DNA of 64,000 nt, from NCBI GenBank assembly GCA_003117195.1, contig BDSI01000003.1, positions 2,323,551-2,387,550 on the forward strand, written 5' to 3'. The translations under genes were made by a program, and so were the position numbers. A model generated the notes under the pieces. That model saw only the letters and a list, made by a program, of their open reading frames with translations. It was not told where the DNA came from and did not search any database. The stretch is from Eudorina sp. 2006-703-Eu-15 (taxonomy: Eukaryota > Chlorophyta > Chlorophyceae > Chlamydomonadales > Volvocaceae). This document shows, in pieces, positions 33,001 through 43,036 of the stretch (positions are counted from its first letter, which is position 1; each line of letters starts with the position of its first letter).

Positions 33001-36000
33001 CCCCCCCCCCCCCCACCAGGACTACCGCCTGTACATCATTCAGGAGTTTGCGGACGCGGGGCCGTTACGGCAGTTGTACGGCGATATGGATCTGTGGCCC
33101 GCCCCCGGTGCACCCGACCTGGTGAGCTGCCCCCCTGCCCCTGCCCCTGCCCCTGCCCCTGCCCCTGCCCCTGCCCCCTGCCCCTGCCCCTGCCCCTGCC
33201 CCTGCCCCTGCCCCTGCCCTGCCCCTGCCCCTGCCCCCCCCTGCCCCTGCCCCTGCCCCTGCCCCTGCCCCTGCCCCTGCCCCTGCCCCTGCCCCTGCCC
33301 CTGCCCCTGCCCCTGCCCCTGCCCCTGCCCCTGCCCCTGCCCTGCCCCTGCCCCTGCCCCTGCCCTGCCCCTGCCCCTGCCCCTGCCCCTGCCCCTGCCC
33401 CTGCCCCTGCCCCTGCCCCTGCCCTGCCCCTGCCCCTGCCCCTGCCCCTGCCCCTGCCCCTGCCCCTGCCCCTGCCCCTGCCCCTGCCCCTGCCCCTGCC
33501 CCCTGCCCCTGCCCCTGCCCCTGCCCCTGCCCCTGCCCCTGCCCCTGCCCCTGCCCCTGCCCCTGCCCCTGCCCTGCCCCTGCCCCTGCCCCTGCCCCTG
33601 CCCTGCCCCTGCCCCTGCCCCTGCCCCTGCCCCTGCCCTGCCCTGCCCCTGCCCCTGCCCCTGCCCCTGCCCCTGCCCCCTGCCCCTGCCCCTGCCCTGC
33701 CCCTGCCCCTGCCCCTGCCCCTGCCCTGCCCCTGCCCCTGCCCCTGCCCCTGCCCCTGCCCCTGCCCTGCCCCTGCCCCTGCCCTGCCCCTGCCCCTGCC
33801 CCTGCCCCTGCCCTGCCCCTGCCCCTGCCCCTGCCCCTGCCCCTGCCCCTGCCCCTGCCCCTGCCCCTGCCCCTGCCCCTGCCCCTGCCCCTGCCCCTGC
33901 CCCTGCCCCTGCCCCTGCCCCTGCCCCTGCCCCTGCCCCTGCCCCTGCCCCTGCCCCTGCCCCTGCCCCTGCCCCTGCCCTGCCCCTGCCCCTGCCCCTG
34001 CCCCTGCCCCTGCCCCTGCCCCTGCCCCTGCCCCTGCCCCTGCCCTGCCCCTGCCCCTGCCCCTGCCCCTGCCCCCTGCCCCTGCCCCTGCCCCTGCCCC
34101 TGCTCCTGCCCCTGCTCCTGCCCCTGCTCCTGCCCCTGCTCCTGCCCCTGCTCCTGCCCCTGCTCCTGCCCCTGCTCCTGCCCCTGCCCCTGCCCGCGCC
34201 CCTACCACGGCTGCGGGCTATGATACAGAGGTCGCCGTCCGGGCAACTCCGGCGGTGTTGATCTCCGTCGTCTCTCTGCTTTCCTATAAATCCTCGGTTG
34301 AGCCCCGCATGCCACTCCATCGCCTCCCCCACACCCACCCATGGCGACACCCTCACCCCCTCGCGCCGCCCCTCCTCCTGCCCCTCACCACCCCTCCCCG
34401 TCACCGCCCTACGCCCCGCCGCCCCACCGCCCGCACGCCACCCGCCGTACCGCACACGCGCGCGCACCCCCGATCGCAACCCCCTGCGCCCACGGCCTCT
34501 CATGCGTGAGGCCGCGCGCGCCCGGCCGGGCTGGTGGGGAGCCGATCACCCCGGTCCGCCACCCGGCCCTCTTGCGTCATCCCCGCGGTCACCGATTGCG
34601 CCCTGATTGCGGAACTCCTGTTTCTGTGCCTGCCAACCCTACGCCCGTCTGCGATGTCGCCCTTCCGTACACCCGTACGCCCGTACATTCTTGCGTTGCT
34701 ATTTCCGTCTACCGTTTCCTGGACCCACCCTCTTTCGCCGCGTCGCCGCCGGGTTTGCGTGCTCTTTTCTTCTTTTTCTTTAATTTAACCTTTTGCCTTT
34801 GCCTGCCGTTTGTCCGCCCTTTGTTGCCACTCACATCTTCCGTTCGCCTCGCCGTCCGTCCGCGTTTCGTCCCATTTGCGCAGGTGAGTACTACGTTCTC
34901 GATAATTTGTGCTGTCTGGGGTGTGGTCCGTCCTCGTGCTGTCGCGCGTTGGTTGGTCCGGGATGGGTCCGGCGGCGACGCGGTCGCCCGAGGTAACAGT
35001 GAGCGCACAATTCAGGTATGTATGGTAAGTAACTTGGGTCGCGTATTGACTCCTGTGCCACGTATCGGTTCCCCAATCCATGCCCCTGCTCCTGCCCCTG
35101 CCCCTGCCCCTGCCCCTGCCCCTGCCCCTGCCCCTGCCCCTGCCCCTGCCCCTGCCCCTGCCCCTGCCCCTGCCCTGCCCCTGCCCCTGCCCCTGCCCCC
35201 TGCCCCTGCCCCTGCCCCTGCCCCTGCCCTGCCCCTGCCCTGCCCCTGCCCCTGCCCCTGCCCCTGCCCCTGCCCCCTGCCCCTGCCCCTGCCCCCTGCC
35301 CCTGCCCCTGCCCTGCCCCTGCCCCCCCCCCCCTGCCCCTGCCCCTGCCCCTGCCCCTGCCCCTGCCCCTGCCCCTGCCCCTGCCCTGCCCCTGCCCCTG
35401 CCCCTGCCCCTGCCCCTGCCCCTGCCCCTGCCCCTGCCCCTGCCCCTGCCCCTGCCCCTGCCCCTGCCCCTGCCCCTGCCCCTGCCCCTGCCCCTGCCCC
35501 TGCCCCTGCCCTGCCCCTGCCCTGCCCCTGCCCCTGCCCCTGCCCCTGCCCCTGCCCCTGCCCCTGCCCCTGCCCCTGCCCCCTGCCCCTGCCCCTGCCC
35601 CCCTGCCCTGCCCCTGCCCCTGCCCCCTGCCCCTGCCCCTGCCCCTGCCCCTGCCCCTGCCCCTGCCCCTGCCCCTGCCCCTGCCCCTGCCCCTGCCCCT
35701 GCCCCTGCCCCCCTGCCCCTGCCCCTGCCCCTGCCCCTGCCCCTGCCCCTGCCCCTGCCCCTGCCCCTGCCCCTGCCCCTGCCCTGCCCCTGCCCCTGCC
35801 CCTGCCCCTGCCCTGCCCCTGCCCCTGCCCCTGCCCCCTGCCCCTGCCCCTGCCCCTGCCCCTGCCCTGCCCCTGCCCCTGCCCCTGCCCCTGCCCCTGC
35901 CCCTGCCCCTGCCCCTGCCCCTGCCCCTGCCCCTGCCCTGCCCCTGCCCCTGCCCCTGCCCCTGCCCTGCCCCTGCCCCTGCCCCTGCCCCTGCCCCTGC

Positions 36001-39000
36001 CCCTGCCCCTGCCCCTGCCCCTGCCCCTGCCCCTGCGGGGGGGATGGAATGACAAGATTGGAAAAACCAAACCTGCTCGCCAGGGCTAGGGGGGCCTTAT
36101 GTTCGGATGAGGCGCCAGAGCAGGCGCGTTCGGGTTTCTCGCCACGAGGCCGCACAGCGGGGCCCCACATGCAACGCACACAGCGCATCGGGTCAGCCCC
36201 TACCCCCGAACCCCCTCCCCCGAACCCCCTTCCCCCGAACCGTCGCTCTGGCAGCAGCGCAGACTGAACTTGTCCACCAATTTCCTGTGTCCCCCGACCC
36301 CGCCCCGCTACCTCGCAGGCCGCTGTGCTAGCGCTGGCGCTGGGCATCGCGCGGGCGCTGTCCCACCTGCACTCCAAGAGGATCATCCACGGAGGTGCGG
36401 AAGGGGGGTGGCGGAGGGGAGGGCGGGCGGGCGGGGAGGGAAGGGGATGGGAAAGGGGGAGGGAGGGAGCTGGGGAGGGGTCGGGAAGGGTCCGGGGAGT
36501 GGGGCCCGGCTAAGGACGTAGGCGGGGTCGGGCTGGGCCTGCCGCGGGGCGGGACGCGAGCGAAGGGCCCGGGGGGGACAGGATTCAGACCACAGGGACT
36601 GTCTCACGGACCTTGGTGTCCCCGCCCGGGGCCGTGTCGCCCAGTCCACCCGGGCTGGGCCGCTTGCCGCCCCCTCCCCCACACGGCTTCCTGAATGACT
36701 CCGCCCCCCGCGGTGGAAGCCCCTGCAGGACGCGTGTCTCCCCTCGTCCCCCCTTTCCCCCCGCCGTGTGCCCACTGGTTGGCCGGCCTCACTTCACTCC
36801 ATCCCTCGCCCCCCCCCCCAACGGCCACAGACCTGAACCCCAACAACGTGATGCTCAAGCGGGACCCCTTAGCGCCCTCGGGCCGCATCATCAAAGTGGG
36901 CGACTTCGGGCTCAGGTGGGGAGGGGGGCGGAGGGGAGGGCGGAGGGTATGGGAAATTATTAAGATATATTTATACTGCGCTGCTGCCAGAGCGGCGGAC
37001 GGCGGAGGGCGGAGAGCGGAGAGCGAGGGGGCCGCGGACCAACGGCCGACCCACGGGTCCCGGTTCCTCGGCAGTAGCGGCTGCCGCCCCCGCATTTCTT
37101 GCTGTTGTTGCTGACCCTCTTTTGTGCCCTCGCTATCCGCCCGCCTCCCCAACCCGCCTCCCCAACCCCCCTGCCCTCCCCAACCCCCCTGCCCTCCACC
37201 CCCCTGCCCTCCACCCGCCTGCCCTCCACCCGCCTGCCCTCCACCCCCTGCCCTCCACCCGCCTGCCCTCCACCCGCCTGCCCTCCACCCCCCTGCCCTC
37301 CACCCGCCTGCCCTCCACCCCCCTGCCCTCCACCCGCCTGCCCTCCACCCGCCTGCCCTCCACCCGCCTGCCCTCCACCCCCCTGCCCTCCACCCGCCTG
37401 CCCTCCACCCGCCTGCCTTCCACCCCCCTGCCCTCCACCCGCCTGCCCTCCACCCGCCTGCCCTCCACCCGCCTGCCCTCCACCCCCCTGCCCTCCACCC
37501 GCCTGCCCTCCACCCGCCTGCCCTCCACCCGCCTGCCCTCCACCCCCCTGCCCTCCACCCGCCTGCCCTCCACCCGCCTGCCCTCCACCCGCCTGCCCTC
37601 CACCCCCTGCCCTCCACCCGCCTGCCCTCCACCCGCCTGCCCTCCACCCGCCTGCCCTCCACCCGCCTGCCCTCCACCCGCGGCTCTGGCCGGTCGCAGT
37701 GTGATGCTGCCCGAGAACCGCTCCCACCTGAGCAACCTGCGCATGGGCACCATGTTTTATGTGTGCCCGGCGGTGGTGATCAAGGTGAGGCACGACCTCG
37801 CGGTGGCGGTGAAGGGGCGGTACGGCAGCAGAACGGCACGGCCGTACGGCGCCAGGGATGTGCTGGGCGCTTGAAACACCTAGATGCGGCTTTTATTTCG
37901 GGGGAAGGGCGGCATCAGGAAGTCGCTGCGCGTCTGCGAGTCCATTCGTCCACCCAACCTTTCACCCATCCGCGGGAGGGAGGGACGGAGGGAGGGAGGG
38001 AGGAGCCGCGGTAGTCGCCCCCTGGGGGGTGCTTCAGCGGGTGGGACGCAGTGACAGCCGCCGTGTCCGCCCGCCATCCGGCGCCCCCCGCCCTGTGAAC
38101 GAACTCGAGGGGCCGACTCCACATTTCGTTCGGTGCGTGCCCTGCTGCCCTTCCATGCGCCGTACCGCACCCGACCCGCACCCTCCGCACTGTGTGCCTG
38201 TGAATTCGCCTCCTTCCTCCCTGCCTCCCCTCCCCCCGACGCTGCACTGGCCCCCCGGCATGTGGCGCTCCTGCTCCTGCTCCTCGCCCTGGCCCTGGCC
38301 TGTCCGCCGCCGCGCCCCTCCTCGGCCCCCCTCTCCAGGGCCAAGTGGGGCCCTCCTCCGACGGTGAGTGGGTGGGGGCCGGGCGGCCGGCGGGGCGTGT
38401 CGGTCTGCAGGGTTGGGGTCGAGCGGTCGTTGGGATCAGTACCCGCATGGGGACGGTGGGGTGGGGTGGGTCGGCTCTCTGAGGGGCGCCAGGGTGGGGC
38501 TCTGCGCCCTTCGTGACATGCCACCTCCTCCTGCGCCCCCACCTCCTGCTCTGCCGGGGCTCCCCCGCCAAGCGGGGCTGAGGGCCGCTCATGTCAGCAG
38601 CCGTAGGGCCCACGTGACAGGAGTGTAGAGTCGCTTGCGCGGCTGCAGTTTGCAGCAGGCAGCCCCTAGTGGGGGCCCCTTCCCTGTGCGCAGCCCTCTT
38701 TCCCAGAGTCCCCTCTCCGCCGCTCGCGCGCTCTCGAGCCTTAACCGCGACTCCTCGATTGCGTGACTCCTCGAGTGCGTGACTCCTCGACTCCGCGGCC
38801 CTTGGGCCCTCATCCCCCTCCCTTCCCTGACTCCCTGGACCCTAAAACCCCTCTGGCCACCTCCAGTCCTCAACGGTCTCAACGGCCTCAACGACCTCAA
38901 CGGCCTCACCCCGTAATGTGTCTACCAATTTCCTATACCCCGACCCTCCCTCGCCTCGCCCCCTCCTCGGCAGTGTTCTCCCTGGGTGTGGTGCTGTGGG

Positions 39001-39566
39001 AGCTCTACCACGGCCAGCCCGCCGGCCAGGACACCGAGCAGGGCCCCCGCTACAGCTCCATCTTCCCCGCCTTCCCGCCCACCTGCCCCGACGACTACCG
39101 CGCAGTGACGCAGCACTGCCTGCGCCGCCAGCCCCACAAGCGGCCCTCCGCAGCCGAGGTGGTGGACAGACTGGAGCAGCTGCAGGCCGCCGTCACCACC
39201 CAGTCGCAGTCGCGAGCGCGGGTGCAGCCGCGGGTGCGGTCCCAGACCTGCCCTCAGACGTGTCCTCAGCTGCAGCTGCAGGGTGATGACGATGATGGTG
39301 GTGAGGGGGTGGAGGTGGCAACGCGGGTCGCTCAGCGCTCCGAGAGGTCGCCTTCGATGGGTCAGGCACCCGCCCCGGCGGAGGCCCCCCTCGCGGGCAC
39401 CCGGGCGGAAGCCGCAGCCGGCCCGTCAGCAGCGCCGGAGCCAGCGGCAGTGCCGCCTTCGCCGCCGGCGGCGGCAGCGGCGCCGCCCCCGGTGGCGGCG
39501 GCGGCGGCAGCGCCGCCCCCGCCAGCGATGGCGGCAGCGCCGCCGCCGCCAGCGATGGGTTCGTAG
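27074..39566 (+). CDS. Receptor-like transmembrane protein kinase, TKL type
   Basis: Likely a surface receptor kinase of about 1,250 residues. Exons: 27074-27418, 27537-about 27651, about 27843-28101, 28843-29073, 29475-30074, 30634-31507, 31814-32035, 32471-32592, 33020-33121, 36319-36394, 36831-36915, 37700-37784, 38339-38363 and 38974-39566. Exon 2's donor and exon 3's limits are uncertain; phases agree at the other junctions. Order: signal peptide (residues 1-24), Cys-containing extracellular part, membrane helix starting IAVACGAVATVALAVAVAGA with RRRR after it, Gly/Asp-rich cytoplasmic linker, kinase domain. Kinase landmarks: GCGSYGTVYRG loop, VAVK lysine, HGDLNPNN catalytic loop, KVGDFGLS, GTMFYVCPA activation segment, DVFSLGVVLWEL, and a C-lobe ending at KRPSAAEVVDRLEQLQ. 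A Pro/Ala-rich tail follows. HRD and APE are altered, so activity is uncertain. Confidence 0.88.
28138..28268 (+). repeat. 25-bp minisatellite in a kinase intron
   Basis: Five copies of GGGCAGCAGGTCCAGGG plus AGGAGACC lie just after the exon 3 donor. The 25-bp period is not a multiple of 3, which fits intronic DNA. Confidence 0.9.
28746..28764 (+). repeat. Intron 3'-end motif (kinase intron 3)
   Basis: GTCTACCAGTTTCCTAC, a one-base variant of the shared motif, lies about 80-97 nt upstream of the acceptor at 28843, on the gene strand. Confidence 0.65.
31501..31543 (+). repeat. 12-bp tandem repeat carrying duplicated 5' splice sites
   Basis: TACCGGGGTGGG repeats about three and a half times across the exon 6 donor. 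The donor G/GTGGGT occurs at 31508 and again at 31520. The 12-base difference is in frame and would insert four residues (GYRG) directly after the kinase glycine-rich loop. Confidence 0.7.
31716..31776 (+). repeat. Dispersed repeat, copy in kinase intron
   Basis: This stretch, from ACGGGCAAAGATTTGGGCGC to TTCCTGTTCTGCCTGC, matches the reverse complement of 62941-63010 in the HAT gene at most positions, with one 6-12 base indel. A weaker relative lies at 20617-20655. Probably a short non-autonomous element. Confidence 0.7.
32670..32684 (+). repeat. Short telomere-like motif in a kinase intron
   Basis: GGGTTTAGGGTTTCA contains two TTTAGGG-type units in the intron between exons 8 and 9. It is short enough to be chance, but similar motifs border the repeat block at the left of the window. 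Confidence 0.4.
32910..33014 (+). repeat. Poly-C tract forming an extreme pyrimidine tract
   Basis: About 105 bases of nearly pure C with scattered T run directly into the ACCAG acceptor of the exon at 33020. Its length is probably unstable and may be mis-assembled. Confidence 0.9.
33128..34192 (+). repeat. (CCCCTG)n array 1 in the large kinase intron
   Basis: About 1.06 kb of CCCCTG hexamers with occasional 5-base units. From about 34100 every second unit is GCTCCT. The array starts seven bases after the exon 9 donor at 33122. Six-base periodicity leaves all frames open (PAPAPA, PLPLPL, GQGQGQ), so the apparent proteins there are not genes. Confidence 0.95.
35036..35081 (+). repeat. 46-bp dispersed repeat, copy 2
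   Basis: Identical to 19291-19336. This copy is sense in a kinase intron and abuts the second CCCCTG array. Confidence 0.9.
35082..36035 (+). repeat. (CCCCTG)n array 2 in the large kinase intron
   Basis: About 950 bp of the same hexamer lies 0.85 kb after array 1 in the same 3.2-kb intron (33122-36318). It begins immediately after the 46-bp repeat and ends in GCGGGGGGGATGG. Confidence 0.95.
36272..36289 (+). repeat. Intron 3'-end motif (large kinase intron)
   Basis: GTCCACCAATTTCCTGTG followed by CCCCCGACCC lies 30-47 nt before the acceptor at 36319. The following pyrimidine-rich stretch resembles that after the copy at 38920. Confidence 0.7.
37139..37681 (+). repeat. 15-bp minisatellite filling a kinase intron
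   Basis: About 36 units of CCTGCCCTCCACCCG (with CCCCC and CCCCTG variants) occupy most of the intron between 36915 and 37700 and stop about 18 bp before the acceptor. Frames through it stay open because 15 is a multiple of 3; these are not genes. Confidence 0.95.
38920..38940 (+). repeat. Intron 3'-end motif (last kinase intron)
   Basis: GTCTACCAATTTCCTATACCC lies 33-53 nt before the acceptor at 38974, on the gene strand. Confidence 0.75.
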
Positions 39567-40786
39567 TGCCGGGAGGGCGCCGCAGCCCGAATGAGAGGTG
39601 CCGGCGGGGGGGGAGGGGCTGGGGTCCGGGCGGCCAGGTGGGCGGCGAGTCGCCGGTGCGATGCGGTGATGGGATGGGATGGGAGGTGCCGCCGCCCGAG
39701 GAGGAGCGCGGCGGCTGCCTGCTCGGCCTGCTCGGCCTGCTCGGCCTGCTCGGATGTTGACTGGACGCCTGTTGCCGTGCTGCCGTACGGTGCTCTGCGC
39801 TGCAGTGCGGCCGTGTTCCACTGAGGGGCGCGCTCCCTCCGGCGGGGCATCGTCGGGCCGCGGACCCGGGCCCCGCTGTCAGTTTAGGCCGTGATGATGA
39901 TGGGACTGGGCTTGGCAGCGCAGGTGGCTGATGACGGGCTCGGGTGCTGGTGCTGCAACATAGGGGTGCGGTTGCTGCTCCAAGGCAAAACGTGCCCCGC
40001 CCGTGTGTGCACTAAGCAAGGAGGCTCTAGCGAGGGCTGGATGTGTGTGTGGACTGTGGAGTGGAGCACTAGCTAGCCCACGTCTGTGTCTGAGGGTGGC
40101 TGTGTCACACTGGATTCATTGTGGTAGTGCCTCTGGACGGCACTCGGTGCTGTCGGAGGGAGCGTTGTAGGCCCGGGGAAGGGGGGAGGGGAAACGGGGG
40201 CCGGGGCAGCCCGGTGGGTGGCCGGTTCCCCGTCAGCACCGGAAGTGTCCCAAGGAGCGTATGGCCACACGTGATCTAGAAAATGAAGTGGAAGAACTAG
40301 GGCTGGTTATTGGGAATTGAAATATTATATTATATTATATTTCAGACCGCTGTCGGAGCAGCGTGCGGCGTGTGAGACTGCTGTCGGGCAGGATGGCGAG
40401 ATGGGCACTCGCGTTGCTTTGTTTCGCTTTGCTTTATTTGCTTTGCTTTGCTTTGCCGCGCGGGCGTAGGGACGCGGAGGCTTCCCGCGTCTTGGCATTC
40501 ATCCCGCATGCCTTCATTGTCCTCTTAATATGTTTGTATTATGTGGAGTGGTGGTGGGGAGTGCAGCTACAGTCGGTTGGATTTCCGTTGGGAGCGACCA
40601 AACGATGATGGAGCCCAACCGAGGACGTGACGCCCGGCAGATGCCTTCCCGTCGCGAAGGGACCACATGTGTGGACTTGGCTGGGGGGGTTGCGGGGGTG
40701 AATCCCCATGTCGGTTGTTGTACGGCATCGTACCATGCCTGCCACGGCATGGCGCTTTCCCTGGAGTCGGCGCTCATGGACTCGCC

Positions 40787-40858
40787 CGCATGTGGGTTGC
40801 CGGCATGTGGGTTGCCGGCATGTGGGTTGGCGGCATGTGGGTTGCCGGCATGTGGGTG
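40787..40858 (+). repeat. 15-bp tandem repeat
   Basis: About five copies of GCATGTGGGTTGCCG lie here, one with GGCG for GCCG. No gene context. Confidence 0.85.
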
Positions 40859-42639
40859 CGCCTTTGGACCTCGGGGGGGTATCTGAAGCAGCAGCAGCTG
40901 CAGCAACAGCCGCCATGGTTTTGGCTGCGGCTGCTAGCGCAGTCACGATAAGCAGGGTTACCACGACTTTGGGCCTGGACTGCCCTCCCAAAAGGGGAAG
41001 ATGGAGGTACTGGTTGGGGTATAGGGGCGCGCGCGGGTGGGTGTTCCTGTGCGGTGCTGAAACCACGAGCAGACGCCCGGCCGAGGTAGGTTGCGCTGAT
41101 GGTGGGCGTGCGCCACCGACCACGCCGCGGCGAGGTCGGGCTGCTGAGGTCGGGCTACTGAGGCTTACTGGGTTTACCGGCTGGGCGGAATGGGCAAGAG
41201 AGCAACGTGGAAGTTGAAGATTGATCTTTTGTTGTTGTTATTGGACGTCACTGAATGTGCCCCGGATGCAACGGCGCCCCTGAGTTGTGGGCGACCGGGC
41301 GACCCGATGAAGTGCCGTACATGATTGCGTCATGACGCGTTGAGCGTCAACCCTGGATTGCTTCATTGATCTGTTGGCTGTGGTCCGGTGCATTGGTTGG
41401 TTTGGTGAGTTGGTTCTTAGGTATCCGTCGGCTCGTCAGCTGCGGTAGTGGAATCGGTTGGTTGGTCTGTTGTACAAGCGATCGCTGTAGGGTTGTTGCC
41501 CGCCTGGGCTGCGGCGGCAGCACTGATGAGCGCCGAGGCAGCTGGTCTCGGGCTGCGCAGGAGCGAGCCTGCCTTGACATACAAGCGTACACCCGCCTCA
41601 TGTGTCGTGGCCCGCCGTGCCTTATTATATATTCTGCCCCGCCCGTGCCGTTGGAGTCACAGCGGGCCGCAGCAGCCCCACCCTGCCACGGTACCAGACC
41701 TTGGCAGGGCCATGCTGTGCTGCTGTGCAGGGATGTGCTGTGCTGTGCTGTGCCTGCACGCGACGTTGCGTTTTAGCTGTTTGCCTACAAGGCTTGAAGC
41801 ATCAGAAGGATATCGGGGTGCTGCGAACTGGCGAGCTGGGTTTGACGAGGGTTGGCGGGGGAGGGGAGGGCGAAGAGGGGATGTTGGGTCGCAAGGCCGC
41901 TGCGGAGGAGTATCGGCGTCGACCACGCACCTGCGCTTGTTTCTGGGGTAGTGTGGCGGATGGAGCCGCACGCGTAGGACGATGCCCTGTAGGGATCGAC
42001 GCCAGGGATATTCGTGCGGCCAGGAGCGGGAGTGGGCGTGAATGGACAATTGCAATTATACAGTGCGTGTTGTACGGGCTGTACTGCTGTTCTGCTGTCG
42101 GCCCATTTACAATCCCCTGGCGTTGCTTGGAGTGCACATACAGGTGGGGCTTCCAGAAGGGCGAATCACGAGGTGGTGTGGGGTAGGGGGTTGGGCAGTC
42201 ACAATCGCGAGTGGTGAGGCGGAGGATGACGCAGCGGCCGAAGTGACGCGGAGGCGGAGGGGCAGTGTGGGCGCGGCGAGGAGAGGCGAGGCTGTTTGCA
42301 GCACGTGTGATGAAGCTGTCGTTGACCCGACACTCGATTCATCTGGACGGATACCCACCCCCCTAGGAGAGGTCACTGCTGGTTTCCCTGCCATGTCGGG
42401 TCGTTGACCGACCGATCTGAATTCCGGATGGGTGTTAGGAGGGAGGCTGGAGGGGTCCTAACGAGCGGTTCGAACCTTTCGTGTGTCCAGTACTCCTAAC
42501 AAAAGACGCTCAGGTGGCTCATAATAGGGATCGGAAGCGAAGGTCCAACCGCCACGAACCAACCACCTGCCATAGTACCTGATTTCGCGGCGGCGACGGC
42601 CGCAGTCAAACGAGGCTGCGGTGCGCAGGTCCTCGTTTG

Positions 42640-42682
42640 ATCCAGGTTCGGATCCAGGATCGGATCCAGGTTCGGATCCTGG
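42640..42682 (+). repeat. 12-bp tandem repeat rich in GGATCC
   Basis: GATCCAGGTTCG, GATCCAGGATCG and GATCCAGGTTCG stand head to tail, followed by GATCCTGG. Short tandem array without coding context. Confidence 0.8.
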
Positions 42683-42982
42683 GGGATGACCTTATCCCGG
42701 GAGGGGATCCGTAGTTGCTTGGGCAAATTTGCGGTTGCCTCCCGCCCACGTGCGAAAACGGTTGGTTCTTGGTTGGCTTCGTGATAAGGTTGGTGCTGTA
42801 CATTAAGTATGGTTTGTACGACTTTTTTTGTAACCGTTACAAGGTGGACCCGTATCCCGACCGGGTGTTTCAACGGGCCCAGATAGCTCGTAGGTGCCTC
42901 GTCGTACGACTGCTGCTGTACTGGGTGGGCACGAGGGCGCAAAGTCCAATAGCAGTTTTTTGTGCCGTGCTGTGGCGTTGCA

Positions 42983-43036
42983 TTGCGGATGTATATTGGT
43001 TGGCATGTATTGCGGATGTATATTGGTTGGCATGTA
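42983..43036 (+). repeat. 27-bp direct duplication
   Basis: A 27-base unit (TTGCGGATGTATATTGGTTG plus GCATGTA) occurs twice in perfect tandem, followed by a partial third unit. Locally AT-rich. Confidence 0.85.

Noticed and set aside
33036..36386. Giant PAPAPA / GQGQGQ / RGRGRG open frames
   Set aside because: Products of the CCCCTG hexamer arrays inside a kinase intron; flanking exons splice in phase around them.
37099..38014. Cell-wall-like proline-rich ORF (PPPALHPPALHP type)
   Set aside because: It is the 15-bp array of a kinase intron; only its last part (37700-37784) is a real exon, read in another frame of the repeat.
27074..39566. Kinase gene as a pseudogene because of its scattered frames
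   Set aside because: Most exon junctions agree in phase and all kinase subdomains are present in order, so the fragmentation is introns, not decay. Only the catalytic substitutions leave activity in doubt.
42455..42480. GGTTCGAACC palindrome as a tRNA T-loop
   Set aside because: Self-complementary decamer without tRNA arms on either side.
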